Shown here: in pieces, positions 44,378-54,301 of the stretch
Layout: each line of letters begins with the position of its first letter
Position numbering within the stretch: position 1 is the stretch's first letter
Source of the DNA: an uncultured Oscillospiraceae bacterium
GTDB lineage: Bacteria > Bacillota > Clostridia > Oscillospirales > Oscillospiraceae
Direction: 5' to 3'
Assembly (NCBI GenBank): GCA_947631395.1
Contig: CANRLF010000010.1
Span: 1 to 64,000, forward strand
DNA length: 64,000 nt
The notes under the pieces: generated by a model
What the model saw: the letters and a program-made list of their open reading frames with translations, nothing else
Database searches by the model: none
What the model was told of the DNA's origin: nothing
Translations under genes and position numbers: made by a program

Positions 44378-45655
44378 TTACAGTTTCTTGTTGTTTACCA
44401 CCGACACCGCGCATCTGTCGGGCGTCAGGTACGTGGACAGGAAGCTCCTGGCCTCCTCCTGGGTTATGGCGTCTATTATGCCGGGCGTGTCGAAGTACTC
44501 ATACCCCGCGAATGTCCCGGCGGCCACATTGTAGCATATGCTCTCGAAGGAATTAAGCGCCCTGATTGCCCCGCCCAGTGTCGTCTTTCTCCGCCGCTCG
44601 AAGAAATCCGCGTCGAAGCCCCTGGCCGCTATGTCCGCGGCGGCCTCGAACACCCTCAGGCACACCTCGTCCGGGGCGTGTGTTTCTCCGCCGAAGCTCA
44701 GATGCGCGCATCCGGCGGTGTTCTCAAAATCATATCCGAAGGTCTCGTTTATGAGCCCCCTGTCATAGAGCTCCCTGTAAAGCCCCGAGGCCGAGCCCAG
44801 AAGCCCCGACAGGGCTATGCTCGCCACCAGCTCGTGGCGGACGCTCTCCCTGCCTCTGAGGCCCCCCGCCGTCCTGGCCCCCGCCAGGAACATCGGCGCG
44901 CCTATGTCCATCTCCCTTACCGTCCTGCTCTCCACCGGGAACGGCTCCTCGGCCTTGGGCGGGATCCTCCTCGCCCTGGGGGCCAGGCTGTCGCGGAATA
45001 CCTCCCCGGCCATGTCCGCCACCCTCCCCGGGTCCTGGTTGCCCACTACCACCAGCGTCATGTTGGACGGCGTATAAAACGCCCTGTGGCATGTGTACAG
45101 CGTCTGCGCCGTGATCTTCTCAAGGTCCTCCACCGTGCCCGCCACGTTCTCACGTATCGGCGAGTTTCCGTACAGGCACCGTAGCAGCGCGTAGTACATC
45201 GCGTCGTCCGGGTCGTCCTCCATCATCCGTATCTCCTGGGCGATTATGGCCCTCTCCCGCTCCACCGACTCGTCCGTGAAGTACGGCGAGGCCACGAATT
45301 TCAGCAGCAGCTCCAGATCCTCAAAGAACATATCCGAGCACTCGAAATGGTACGCCGTCATATCCGGCGATGTGAAGGCGTTGGCGTTTGCCCCCCTCTC
45401 TGACAGCGCCGTCAGGGCGTTCACGCCGTCCTCCTGCTCAAACAGCTTGTGCTCCAAAAAATGCGCCACTCCCGCCGGGATGTCGTACCTGCGGCCGTCC
45501 AGCTCAAAGCTCCTGTCGGCGCCGCCGTAATCCACCGCCAGCATCGCCATGGACTTTCCGTACCCCGGCTTCGGCACCACCGCCACCTTGAGACCCGACT
45601 CCAGCTCCTCCTGCCAGACCATCTCTCCGAGCCTCGGGAACTCCCGCTTTTTCAC
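44378..45655 (-). CDS. M16 family metallopeptidase, YfmH-like (active subunit)
   Basis: A 425-residue protein with the inverted zinc motif HFLEH (about 63-67) and a downstream Glu in the EIRMMEDDP region, as in pitrilysin-like peptidases. A second M16 domain (about 200-420) has RELYDRGLINETFGY and the usual C-terminal layout. Bacillus YfmH and YfmF are linked to the aminopentanol modification of elongation factor P. The GTG start at 45655 overlaps the stop of the upstream paralog and has GGAGGTG, so the two are translationally coupled and probably form a heterodimer. Confidence 0.9.
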   Translation of the reverse strand: MKKREFPRLGEMVWQEELESGLKVAVVPKPGYGKSMAMLAVDYGGADRSFELDGRRYDIPAGVAHFLEHKLFEQEDGVNALTALSERGANANAFTSPDMTAYHFECSDMFFEDLELLLKFVASPYFTDESVERERAIIAQEIRMMEDDPDDAMYYALLRCLYGNSPIRENVAGTVEDLEKITAQTLYTCHRAFYTPSNMTLVVVGNQDPGRVADMAGEVFRDSLAPRARRIPPKAEEPFPVESRTVREMDIGAPMFLAGARTAGGLRGRESVRHELVASIALSGLLGSASGLYRELYDRGLINETFGYDFENTAGCAHLSFGGETHAPDEVCLRVFEAAADIAARGFDADFFERRRKTTLGGAIRALNSFESICYNVAAGTFAGYEYFDTPGIIDAITQEEARSFLSTYLTPDRCAVSVVNNKKL

Positions 45656-46947
45656 CTGCCGCTCACCTCCTCCCCGGAAGTGAGGAAATATGTATGGGAC
45701 AGGCGTGCGGACCTGGCCACAGCCGCCAGCTCCTCCGCCGTCACCTCCTCGCAAAGCGCCGCCAGCTCCCCCATGGTCGCCCGCGCCCCAAGTATCGTCC
45801 TGTCAAGATACAGGCTCTCCAGCCCCATCGGATCGTCCAGCGCCGACCTTATGGAGCTTATTACCCCCCGCTTGGCGCTCTCCAGCTCCCAGGGCTCCAG
45901 CTCTCCCCGGGCTATGGCGTCAAGCTGACGGAGTATCTCCTCCTCGACCTCGCTCTCCCTGTCCGGATCTATACCGGCAGAGACGAACATGCCTCCCTTG
46001 TGCATGTCCACCGAGGAGCTTATATAATAGCACAGCGCCAGCTTCTCCCTGACGTTCATAAAAAGCTTCCCCGTGACGCTCCCGCCGAAGGCGGCGTTGA
46101 ACACCATAAGCGCCGGGTAGTTCGGCTTCTCCATGATCTCCCCCAGTCGAAAGCCCATGATGAGCCTCCCCTGGGTCACGTCCATGGTCTCCGTCATATG
46201 CCGGACCTTCCCCGCCGGTACGCCCGTATCCACCGCCGTACGCGGCGCGGCGCGGTCCGCCGCCCGCGGAAGGGCCGACAGGGCCTCCCGCGCCACGGCC
46301 GCCACCCGCTCCGGCTCCTCCGCGCCGCAGTAGAATATCTCCAGGGGCGACGCGCTTATTATCTCCTTATAGTGCCGCGTCAGAGTATAGACCGACACCC
46401 TCGACGCGTCCGCCAGGCTCCCGAGCTTCCCCACGCCGTAGCTCTGGCCCCGGTACATGGCCTCCACCAGCCTCAGCGCCGCGTAGGACCTCTTGTCGTT
46501 TATCTCCGCGTTGATGTCGGCGATGAGGTTCTCCCTCTCCGACTCCACATAGTCCGCCCTGAGCCTGCCGCCGAAGGTCGCCGGGGTCAGTATGAGCTCC
46601 CCCATTATCCCCGCCACGCCCGCCAGCACGTCTATGTTCCCCGGCAGGAACGCCCTGTCCGGAAAGTCCGCGCAGAAGCCCAGCGCCGCCACCTCGCCCT
46701 TTTTGCGGATGGCCGGCTCTACCCTTGCCCCGTAGAGGTCATCAAGTGCCGCGGCCAGTGACTCCATATCCGGGCACCTGTTCGTCCCCCGGCGCAGGAC
46801 ATACGGCAGCGCCGCGTTCAGCGCCGCCGTCTTTTTCGTGTGTGGCGCGAGGAAGGTCATGGACAGGCATCCGGTCTTGAACCGCGTGGCCCTCACGCAC
46901 GTAAGGCGCACAGAGCGCATTATCTCCAGCTCCGTCACCGTGTCCAT
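45652..46947 (-). CDS. M16 family protein, YfmF-like (probably non-catalytic subunit)
   Basis: A 431-residue M16-fold protein. Where the active paralog has HFLEH, this one has ALPYVLRRGT, so the zinc site is absent. Other M16 traits remain: the R/Y pair region (NVREKLALCYYISSS) and SESERENLIADINAEI-like helix (about 135). Such catalytic/non-catalytic pairs are usual for YfmF/YfmH. GGGAGGCGAGG precedes the ATG. It probably supports substrate binding in the pair. The next gene upstream is more than 70 bases away and unrelated. Confidence 0.88.
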   Translation of the reverse strand: MDTVTELEIMRSVRLTCVRATRFKTGCLSMTFLAPHTKKTAALNAALPYVLRRGTNRCPDMESLAAALDDLYGARVEPAIRKKGEVAALGFCADFPDRAFLPGNIDVLAGVAGIMGELILTPATFGGRLRADYVESERENLIADINAEINDKRSYAALRLVEAMYRGQSYGVGKLGSLADASRVSVYTLTRHYKEIISASPLEIFYCGAEEPERVAAVAREALSALPRAADRAAPRTAVDTGVPAGKVRHMTETMDVTQGRLIMGFRLGEIMEKPNYPALMVFNAAFGGSVTGKLFMNVREKLALCYYISSSVDMHKGGMFVSAGIDPDRESEVEEEILRQLDAIARGELEPWELESAKRGVISSIRSALDDPMGLESLYLDRTILGARATMGELAALCEEVTAEELAAVARSARLSHTYFLTSGEEVSGR

Positions 46948-47018
46948 ATCCTCGCCTCCCGTCAGGTCGATTTAAATTAAAGGTAATTATAGCACATTAT
47001 TTCCCACAACGCAAGGCT

Positions 47019-50000
47019 TTAGATAGCCGCGGCCGGACTTTGGGCGTCGGCAAGGCACTCGGTCACCGCCCGGAAATACCACCCGGCGGAGCCGGTGTAC
47101 CAGCTCCAGCCTCCCCGGCCCTCGTGTCCCGGTGCGGAGCACACGTCCCCCGCCAGAACATACGGCTCCAGGGCGTAGGTCACCGGATCCCGCCCCCAGG
47201 GGGATATGGCGGACAGCAGCCTCCTGCCTCGCTCCCGCTCCCCCACCTTTATGAGGGCCATAGCCAGCCATATGGCGGCGTGGGTGTACTGCCCCCCGTT
47301 CTCCCGGTAGCCCGGGGCGTAGGTCTTTATATACCCCGGCTCCGTGTCGCCCCTGTCAAAGGGCGGGTCGAACAGCTTCACCGTCCTCGTCGCCGGGTCA
47401 AAGAGCCTGTCATATGCCCGCAGTACCGCCTCCCGACAGCGCATCCTGTCCGCCCCGGCGAATACCGCGAAGGACTGGGCGATGGAGTCTATCTCGCACT
47501 CCCCGTCCCCCGGCGCCCCGAGGGGCCTTCCGTCGTCGTAGTACCCCCGCAGATACCACCTGCCCGTCCAGGCCCCCTCCCCGGCTCTCAGCAGCCTGTC
47601 GGCGTAAAGGCTCAGCTCCCTCTCCTCCTCTGTCCGCCCTGTCTTTTCGCACAGCTCCGCCATCCTCCTCAGCGTCAGGCTCCCGAAGAAGGTCAGCCAC
47701 ACGCTCTCGCCCCGGCCCTCCTTCCCCACACCGTCAAAGCCGTCGTTCCAGTCCCCGCCGAGCATCAGCGAAAGGCCGTGGCTCCCCGTGCCCCTGTCCA
47801 TGAACAGCCTGCACGCCAAGAGGGCGTGATCCATTACCCCCGCGGTGTCCTCCGACACCCTCGCCCGCTCATAGCGGTCCCTCTCGTTCTCCGAAAGGGT
47901 CTGTGACTCCAAAAACGGAGCCTGCTCGCCCAAGACCGACATGTCGCCGGTTCGGTTTACATAATCCGTCAGGGCCCAGGGCAGCCACATCAGGTCGTCG
48001 GAGCACCTGGTGCGCACGCCCATGTCCCCCTCCGGGGTCGCGTGCCACCAGTGGGCCACGTCCCCCTCCCTGTACTGATGCCCGGCGGCCAGCACGAGCT
48101 GTCGCCTCGCCACGGACCGGTCCACCCCTATGAGCGCGCAGGCGTCCTGGAGCTGATCCCTGAAGCCCGTGGCCCCGCCGTTCTGGTAGAGTCCCGTCCT
48201 CGCCAGGAGCCTCCCCGCCAGCGTCTGGTATACGGCCCAGCCGGACATATACGCGTCGATGTTCTCGTCGTCAAGCCGCACCTTCACCCGATCCACCGTG
48301 TCCCGCCAGTGGGCCCTTGTGTCCTCCAGCAGCTTATCCGCCCTCTTTACGGCGTCCCGCAGGACCCTCTCGTCCACGCACCCCGAGGCTATGACCGTCC
48401 TTCTCCCGGCGCTGTATCTCAGCGCCATGACGGCCCTGTCCGGCGCGCCGACGTATGAGTCCCAGCGCCCCGACTCCAGGCTCCGCCCGTCGGTGGTCAT
48501 CTCCCGGGCCCCGGGGTCGGACACCGTGTGGAACACCGTGCCCTTGAAGGGCCCGGAGGTGTTCCGCGCCGTAAGGCACTCCCCGTCGCCCCACGTCACC
48601 ACCGGCCCCCGGTCGCCCTCGGACATCATAAGCTCGCAGGAGTACTCAAGCTCCGCCCCCTCGAGCTCCCCGTCCAGCTCCACCACCATGATCCTCGCCG
48701 GGATGTCCTCCGGCACGAAGGCCGTGACTCGCGAGCGCGCCGTCCCCAGGTCCCGCTCCCAGGCGGCCCAGCCGAAGCCGTACTCCACCATCGTCGGCTC
48801 CCCCGACCCGTCGGCGAAGAGGCTGTGCCTCCGGCCGTTCAGCGTCAGCTCCACTCTCTCCGGCCCCTCCACCGCCCCGGCGTCGCCGGTGGCGGGGGTC
48901 AGCTTCATAAGCCGTGAGTTTCCGTACCACATATACCCCGTGCCGCACTCCGTGGCCAAGAACCCGAACTCCCCGTTCGTCAGTATGTGGCTCCAGGCCG
49001 CCTCCGGAAGCACATCCCGTAGCGCCAGGCGGAATGTGCCGTCCGGCTCCATGCGCCAGGACGGGGCGTGACTGCCCCGGACGTATCTGGCCCTGCCCCT
49101 CGGCAGCCTCTCTTTGTGTGCGGGGAAGGCGTGGATGGCGTCCAGCCGGCAGCACACGTCCGCCAGGGCCTCCACGCACAGCGTCTTTGGGTCCCCGGCG
49201 TCCAGCAGATAGACTCCCCCCGGCTTTCCCAGTGTGCCGTCCCGGCCCAGGGCCCTCATCAGCTCCGTCACCTTCTGCCTCTGGGGAGCCCGGTAGTCGC
49301 CGGAGTCCGTCAGCGCCAGCGCCAGATCCGCCCTGACGCCGTTTTCCGCCAAAAACGCGTGGCGGCGTATGAGCGCCAGCGCCCCCTCAAGGGCGCTCTC
49401 GCCCTCCACCTTCCCCGCGATAAGCGGCAGGTCCCCCGAGATACCGAAGGTCCACAGGTCCTGTTTCGCGTATCTCCCCAGGGCCTCCCGGCGGCCATCT
49501 ATGCTCACGCCGCCGTAAATGAGCGGCGAAATGAGCCCCATGGCGGCCCGGACGTCCTGGTCGTTCATGCCCAGCATCAGCGCCGCGGCGGACACCCGGC
49601 TCACCGTCTGGGCGTCCGGCTTTGCCAGCATCGCCCTTGCCATGTTGCGGGTCTCCTCCCGCTCCCGGCCCACCGCCAGGGCCAGCGCCGCCCTGCCCCG
49701 GCCCCCGGTCAGCTTCACCGGCACCGTTATCTTCACCGCCATGTCCGGCGAGGAGCTCAGCATCGCCCCCTCGCCCAGCCCGTCGCCCCGGCGCGAGTGG
49801 GTGGAGGCGGCAAACTCCCGGTTGGCGGCCACGGCCATATACACCTGCCGCTGTCCCGGCTTGGGCCTGCGCCGGACGGTCAGTATCCCGCCGGCCATGT
49901 CCGCCTCCAGCGCCAGCTTCGAAAAGGCCGGGTGTGAGTCGAACTCCCTCACCGGGCACAGCACCGGCTCCAGCTCGAACACCACCGTCACCTCCCCCAC

Positions 50001-53000
50001 TCCCGCGGGGGCGGTTATCTCCACCGTCCGCGTCTCGCCGGAGGCCGAGGGCGGCACACTAACGCTCATGGTCGCGCAGTAGCCTCCCCGCCGCGCCCTT
50101 ATCCGCCCCTCCACGTCCGAAAGGGCGCTGGCGTAGTCCACGTCCCTCTCAAAATCCGGCGCGGCCGTCACCGGCACCGCCCCCTCCGGAGTCACCAGAT
50201 ACACGGCCATGCCCGCCCTGTATGGCGGCCTTGAGTCGAAGCGCGTCACCTCCATGTCCCCGAAGGTCGACCTGGTCGCGCCCGTCTCCGCGAATATCAC
50301 CGTGTAGCCCCCGTTGGACAGCGCCGTGCACCTGGGCTCCAGCCCGTCCGTCTCTGTAAAGCTCTCGGCGTAGCCGGAGCTCTCGAACCTCCTGGGCGCG
50401 GCGGGCACGTCCCTGGGCGGCTGGCGGAGCCTCACCTGCCCCGTGGGCACCCGCTCCTCCAAAAGCTCCCGGTATGCCCCCATGCGCTCGTCCGACATGA
50501 ACCTCCTCGGGAACACCCCGTCGCACAGTGTGTTCGCTATCGCCACAAGGCTCATCCCCAGATGGTGTGCCATAAACGTCCTGACCGGCTCGAACCTCCC
50601 CTGGCCCACTCTGCTCACCGTGTAGTCCAGCGCCTCAAAAAGTCCGTACCGTCCCACCGCGCCCGTGGCCTCCAGCCGCCTTAGATTTCTCACCGCCGCC
50701 GCGGGCAAAAAGGGCAGCGCAAGATAGGTGGAGTAGGGCGAGATCACCCTCTCCGAGCCCATCCCCCGCTTCAGGGCCAGCCTCGCCACGCCGTGGGCCT
50801 TGTATCTGTACGAAAGCCCCGGGTCGAAGGCGTAGTACGCGCTCTCCGATATACCCCAGGGGATACCCGTGTGGGCTCTCCTCTGGGCGTACAGGCAAAA
50901 GCGTGACGACTCATATATGGCGCTGTCCTCCGGGCACGGCAAAAGCAGATCAGGCATCAGGTACTCGAACATCGTCCCCGTCCAGCTGGCCATGCCCGAG
51001 TATCCGTCCAGGCTCACCAGAGCCCTGCCCAGGGCCCGCCAGTGCTTCCCCGGCGCCGCCCCCAGGGCCACGGCGATATAGCTCGTCTGCCGGGCCTCGC
51101 TTGCCAGAAGGTCATAGTACCCCTGTGTTGGCGCGTTTTTCGCCATGTCCCAGCCTATGGTGAACAGCCTCCGCTTCCTGTCGTAGAGCGCCCCCAGGTC
51201 CGTATCTGCCACGAGCCTTTCGCACCTTTCGGCGCTTTCCGGGTCATTGAGCCCCAGGAACCACTGCCTCACGGCGATCAGCGCCCCCATCAGGTTCCCG
51301 CTGTCCACGGTGGACACGTACCTGGGCTCCATGGGCGACAGCGTCCTTGTGTCGTACCAGTTATAAAGGTGCCCCCGCCACTTCTCCATCCGCTCCACTG
51401 TATCGAGGACCCTTTTCACCGCCTCCGCGGCCCTGGTCTCACCCACCAGTCCCAGATCGGCGGCGGCCACACACGCCAGCATCGCCAGCCCCACGTTCGT
51501 GGGGCTCGTTCGGTGGGCCGGTCCCAGGCTCGGCTCCTCCTGGATGTTGTCCGGCGGCAGGAAGTTGTCCTCCACCGTCAGATTTTCCTCAAAATACCTC
51601 CATATCTCCCTGGCCCTTGCCAGCAGATACGCCCTGTCCGACTGGGACGCCGACACGCCCCGCCGCCGTTCCCTCGATATGCGCCACGCCACGGCCGGGG
51701 CGAATATCCACACCGCCCCCACCGCCAGCGCCGGCACATACGGCGTCAGCAGTATGAGCCCCGCGCCCGAGAGCGGACACGCCAGCATCACCCGGTAGTT
51801 CACGCCCGGCGTGTTCCCCCGCCGTCCCTCGGTGTCGGAGGAGGTGACCCACTGGAGCATCCCCCTGTGGCTCACCGTCATCCGCCAGATGGCCGTGGCG
51901 GCGGCCCGGAGCTGTATCCACCCCTGGGCCGGCAGAAGCGCCAGCTCCAGCCCCAGCCTGGCGGCGGCCCCGGCGGGGCCGGCTATTATCGCCGACTGAT
52001 ACCGTGCCCTCCCGGTGCCGTCCCGGCGTATTAGCAGTCCCGCGGCTGAGAGCAGCAGTCCGCTGGCGGCGGCTCCCAGTGCCAGCGCCGCCGCCACCGC
52101 CATCGCCCCGGAGCCCGCGGTCAGTCCCGCGAATATGGCGGCGAACAGCGCCGCCGGCAAAAGGCTCCGGCGCAGGTTATCTATGAGCTTCCACCTGTCC
52201 AGCTGTGTCAGGGTGTTCCTCACAAGGCTACCGTCCCTCCGGCGGGTGTAGCCCATGCACCAGCGCAGATTTTGCCAGTCCCCTCTCGTCCAGCGTTCCT
52301 GCCTGGCAAAGTACGACGTGACCTTGAAGGGCCAGCCGTCCGTGAGCTCCACGTCCGACACGAAGGCGCACCGCATGTACGCCCCCTCCAGTATGTCGTG
52401 GGACAGCACCGTGTTGTCCGGCATCACCCCGTCAAGGAGCCTCTTATATACCGGCACGTTTATGAGCCCCTTGCCCATGAACGTCCCCTCTCCGAAGAGA
52501 TCCTGGTACAGGTCCGACACCGCCGAGCTGTACGGGTCCACTCCCCCCTCCCCGGCGAACACCCGGGAGAAGTCGCTCCTGCCCGCGGCCCTGAGGTCCA
52601 CGGCGATCCTCGGCTCGAATATGCCGTAGCCCGACACCACCCGGCCTAAGCTTTCGTCTATCACCGGCACGTTCAGCGGGTGGAGCGCCGCCCCCACCAG
52701 CTTCTTCGCGGACCCCAGCGTCAGCCTTGTGTCCCCGTCCAGCGTCAGTATGAACGCCGTGCCCTTCAGGGCCCCCTCGTCACCCGCCAGGGCCCTGAGG
52801 GCGCTTTTCTCCCCCGAGAGCAGTCTTACCAGGTCCTCTATGGCCCCGCGCTTGCGCTCCCGGCCCATCCAGATGTTATCGTTCCTCGAAAGCTCCCGCT
52901 CCCTGGCAAAGAGGTAGAACCCCCCTGAGTATTTCCTGTTCAGGGCGTCCACGGCCTTTTTCGCCCCCTCAAGTATCCGCCCGTCGTCCCGGGCCCGGCG

Positions 53001-54173
53001 CTCCCTGGCCTCCGGCAGGTCCGCCAGTATCCCGAACAGCAGGTTCTCTCCGGCGTCCCGGTTGAGGAGCCTGTACTCCTCCAGGAGCTTCCCGTACCTC
53101 TCCCCGTCCCCGGGCTTCGTCAGCAGCGCCGAGATCACGCACACCGTCCTCCCGCTCCTCGGTATGCCCCCCTCCAGCTCCATCTTCGGCAGGGGCCTCG
53201 GCCGAACGATGCGCAGGCTCACGTGGTCCACCGTGTTCTTCACTATCTCCCACACCGGCATGAGCCCCAGCAGGCTCACCAGCGCCGACCCCGTCAGCAC
53301 CCCCGCCAGCAGTGTGAAAAAAAGGGTCCCCAGCACCGTAACGGCCATGTACCAGCCGCCGGTGACGGGCCTTCTTTCCCGGCCGAGCGGCTTTGTGAAG
53401 ATGTACGTCCCCACGTGCCTGTCCTCGCCCGACGACGCAAGCTCCAGTATCCTCGCCGCCGCCTCGTGCTCCGCCATTTTTTGGCTTTTGGCAAGATCCG
53501 ACACGCCCCTGCGGTACATGGCCCTGGTGTCCTCGTCCATCAGCTTATATATCCCCGCCGGGTCCCTGCGCAATATGGCCTCCACCCGGTCCACGGCCTC
53601 TATAAGCGGCGACGGGTCCAGCCCCGCCAGCGTCCTCAGGGATGTGAATATGTTCCCCGTGAGCTCCGTCTGCTCCTCTTCGCCCCCCGTGAAGCCCTTG
53701 GAGTATATCTCCTCAAGGAACACGCACAGTTCCCCCTTCAGGGCTGGCACGAACAGCTCCAGCTCCCGCTGGCTCAGGACCCGGTTTTTCTGGTACTCGT
53801 CCAAAAACAGCTCTATCCTCTCCCCGGTGACCTGTCCCCTGCCCGAGCGTATGAGCGCCCCGGCGGCCCCCGCCACGCAGGAGCTCCTCTCCCCCGGCGC
53901 CCTGGGCAGTCTCCCGGCGGAGCTCAGCCGCCCCGCGGCCTCCTTGCCCTCCCGCTCAGCCAGATACCAGTTGTCCGAGAACCACTCCGCGGCCCCGGTC
54001 CTCGTCCCGGCCCCCGCGGCGGTTAGCCGCCCCTTCAGCGTCCTCAGCGTCGCCAATATCCTGGCCGCCTCCCGGCGGCCTGATACCCAGCCCTCCGGCT
54101 CCAGCATCGCCGCCGTGTTCCTGGCAAAGTTGCCCAGCGTCTCGTTTTCCATATATATTCCCGTGTCCTTCAT
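47019..54173 (-). CDS. Giant membrane glycan synthase, cyclic beta-1,2-glucan synthase (NdvB/Cgs) type
   Basis: A 2384-residue multi-domain protein. An N-terminal region with helices at about 274-320 precedes a GT2/GT84-like glycosyltransferase (DGDTRL near 478; RWTRGDWQ near 624). Helices lie at about 655-735 and 800-830. A glycoamylase-like domain (about 860-1250; SPMEPRYVSTVDSGNLMGA near 955, YSPYSTYLALPFL near 1146) follows; in Cgs proteins this region (GH189, from memory) closes the ring. The rest is a GH94 phosphorylase-type module, with the catalytic Asp in GGDWNDG near 2139. The order matches Cgs, which makes UDP-glucose into cyclic beta-1,2-glucan. GGAGG lies before the ATG. Substrate is inferred. 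Confidence 0.88.
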   Translation of the reverse strand: MKDTGIYMENETLGNFARNTAAMLEPEGWVSGRREAARILATLRTLKGRLTAAGAGTRTGAAEWFSDNWYLAEREGKEAAGRLSSAGRLPRAPGERSSCVAGAAGALIRSGRGQVTGERIELFLDEYQKNRVLSQRELELFVPALKGELCVFLEEIYSKGFTGGEEEQTELTGNIFTSLRTLAGLDPSPLIEAVDRVEAILRRDPAGIYKLMDEDTRAMYRRGVSDLAKSQKMAEHEAAARILELASSGEDRHVGTYIFTKPLGRERRPVTGGWYMAVTVLGTLFFTLLAGVLTGSALVSLLGLMPVWEIVKNTVDHVSLRIVRPRPLPKMELEGGIPRSGRTVCVISALLTKPGDGERYGKLLEEYRLLNRDAGENLLFGILADLPEARERRARDDGRILEGAKKAVDALNRKYSGGFYLFARERELSRNDNIWMGRERKRGAIEDLVRLLSGEKSALRALAGDEGALKGTAFILTLDGDTRLTLGSAKKLVGAALHPLNVPVIDESLGRVVSGYGIFEPRIAVDLRAAGRSDFSRVFAGEGGVDPYSSAVSDLYQDLFGEGTFMGKGLINVPVYKRLLDGVMPDNTVLSHDILEGAYMRCAFVSDVELTDGWPFKVTSYFARQERWTRGDWQNLRWCMGYTRRRDGSLVRNTLTQLDRWKLIDNLRRSLLPAALFAAIFAGLTAGSGAMAVAAALALGAAASGLLLSAAGLLIRRDGTGRARYQSAIIAGPAGAAARLGLELALLPAQGWIQLRAAATAIWRMTVSHRGMLQWVTSSDTEGRRGNTPGVNYRVMLACPLSGAGLILLTPYVPALAVGAVWIFAPAVAWRISRERRRGVSASQSDRAYLLARAREIWRYFEENLTVEDNFLPPDNIQEEPSLGPAHRTSPTNVGLAMLACVAAADLGLVGETRAAEAVKRVLDTVERMEKWRGHLYNWYDTRTLSPMEPRYVSTVDSGNLMGALIAVRQWFLGLNDPESAERCERLVADTDLGALYDRKRRLFTIGWDMAKNAPTQGYYDLLASEARQTSYIAVALGAAPGKHWRALGRALVSLDGYSGMASWTGTMFEYLMPDLLLPCPEDSAIYESSRFCLYAQRRAHTGIPWGISESAYYAFDPGLSYRYKAHGVARLALKRGMGSERVISPYSTYLALPFLPAAAVRNLRRLEATGAVGRYGLFEALDYTVSRVGQGRFEPVRTFMAHHLGMSLVAIANTLCDGVFPRRFMSDERMGAYRELLEERVPTGQVRLRQPPRDVPAAPRRFESSGYAESFTETDGLEPRCTALSNGGYTVIFAETGATRSTFGDMEVTRFDSRPPYRAGMAVYLVTPEGAVPVTAAPDFERDVDYASALSDVEGRIRARRGGYCATMSVSVPPSASGETRTVEITAPAGVGEVTVVFELEPVLCPVREFDSHPAFSKLALEADMAGGILTVRRRPKPGQRQVYMAVAANREFAASTHSRRGDGLGEGAMLSSSPDMAVKITVPVKLTGGRGRAALALAVGREREETRNMARAMLAKPDAQTVSRVSAAALMLGMNDQDVRAAMGLISPLIYGGVSIDGRREALGRYAKQDLWTFGISGDLPLIAGKVEGESALEGALALIRRHAFLAENGVRADLALALTDSGDYRAPQRQKVTELMRALGRDGTLGKPGGVYLLDAGDPKTLCVEALADVCCRLDAIHAFPAHKERLPRGRARYVRGSHAPSWRMEPDGTFRLALRDVLPEAAWSHILTNGEFGFLATECGTGYMWYGNSRLMKLTPATGDAGAVEGPERVELTLNGRRHSLFADGSGEPTMVEYGFGWAAWERDLGTARSRVTAFVPEDIPARIMVVELDGELEGAELEYSCELMMSEGDRGPVVTWGDGECLTARNTSGPFKGTVFHTVSDPGAREMTTDGRSLESGRWDSYVGAPDRAVMALRYSAGRRTVIASGCVDERVLRDAVKRADKLLEDTRAHWRDTVDRVKVRLDDENIDAYMSGWAVYQTLAGRLLARTGLYQNGGATGFRDQLQDACALIGVDRSVARRQLVLAAGHQYREGDVAHWWHATPEGDMGVRTRCSDDLMWLPWALTDYVNRTGDMSVLGEQAPFLESQTLSENERDRYERARVSEDTAGVMDHALLACRLFMDRGTGSHGLSLMLGGDWNDGFDGVGKEGRGESVWLTFFGSLTLRRMAELCEKTGRTEEERELSLYADRLLRAGEGAWTGRWYLRGYYDDGRPLGAPGDGECEIDSIAQSFAVFAGADRMRCREAVLRAYDRLFDPATRTVKLFDPPFDRGDTEPGYIKTYAPGYRENGGQYTHAAIWLAMALIKVGERERGRRLLSAISPWGRDPVTYALEPYVLAGDVCSAPGHEGRGGWSWYTGSAGWYFRAVTECLADAQSPAAAI

Positions 54174-54235
54174 GGGCGTGACCTCCTTGACGGGTTATAT
54201 CACACTATTATCTGCCCAAAAAGCGAAAATATTCC

Positions 54236-54264
54236 TTGACAACTCACCCCGTCCCATGTATAAT
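54236..54264 (+). promoter_or_regulatory. Consensus promoter of ylxM-ffh
   Basis: TTGACA (54236-54241) and TATAAT (54259-54264) with exactly 17 bases between, both perfect sigma-A consensus. The start codon of ylxM is 37 bases beyond the -10. Confidence 0.92.
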
Positions 54265-54270
54265 AGCCGC

Positions 54271-54292
54271 TGTAAAACGAAAATGTTTTACA
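54271..54292 (+). promoter_or_regulatory. Perfect palindrome in the ylxM leader
   Basis: TGTAAAAC, six bases, GTTTTACA: an 8+8 perfect inverted repeat directly after the promoter and just before the AGGTGA ribosome binding site. It sits at or just past the expected transcription start, the position of a repressor operator or a leader hairpin. Confidence 0.65.
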
Positions 54293-54301
54293 GGTGACGT
54301 T

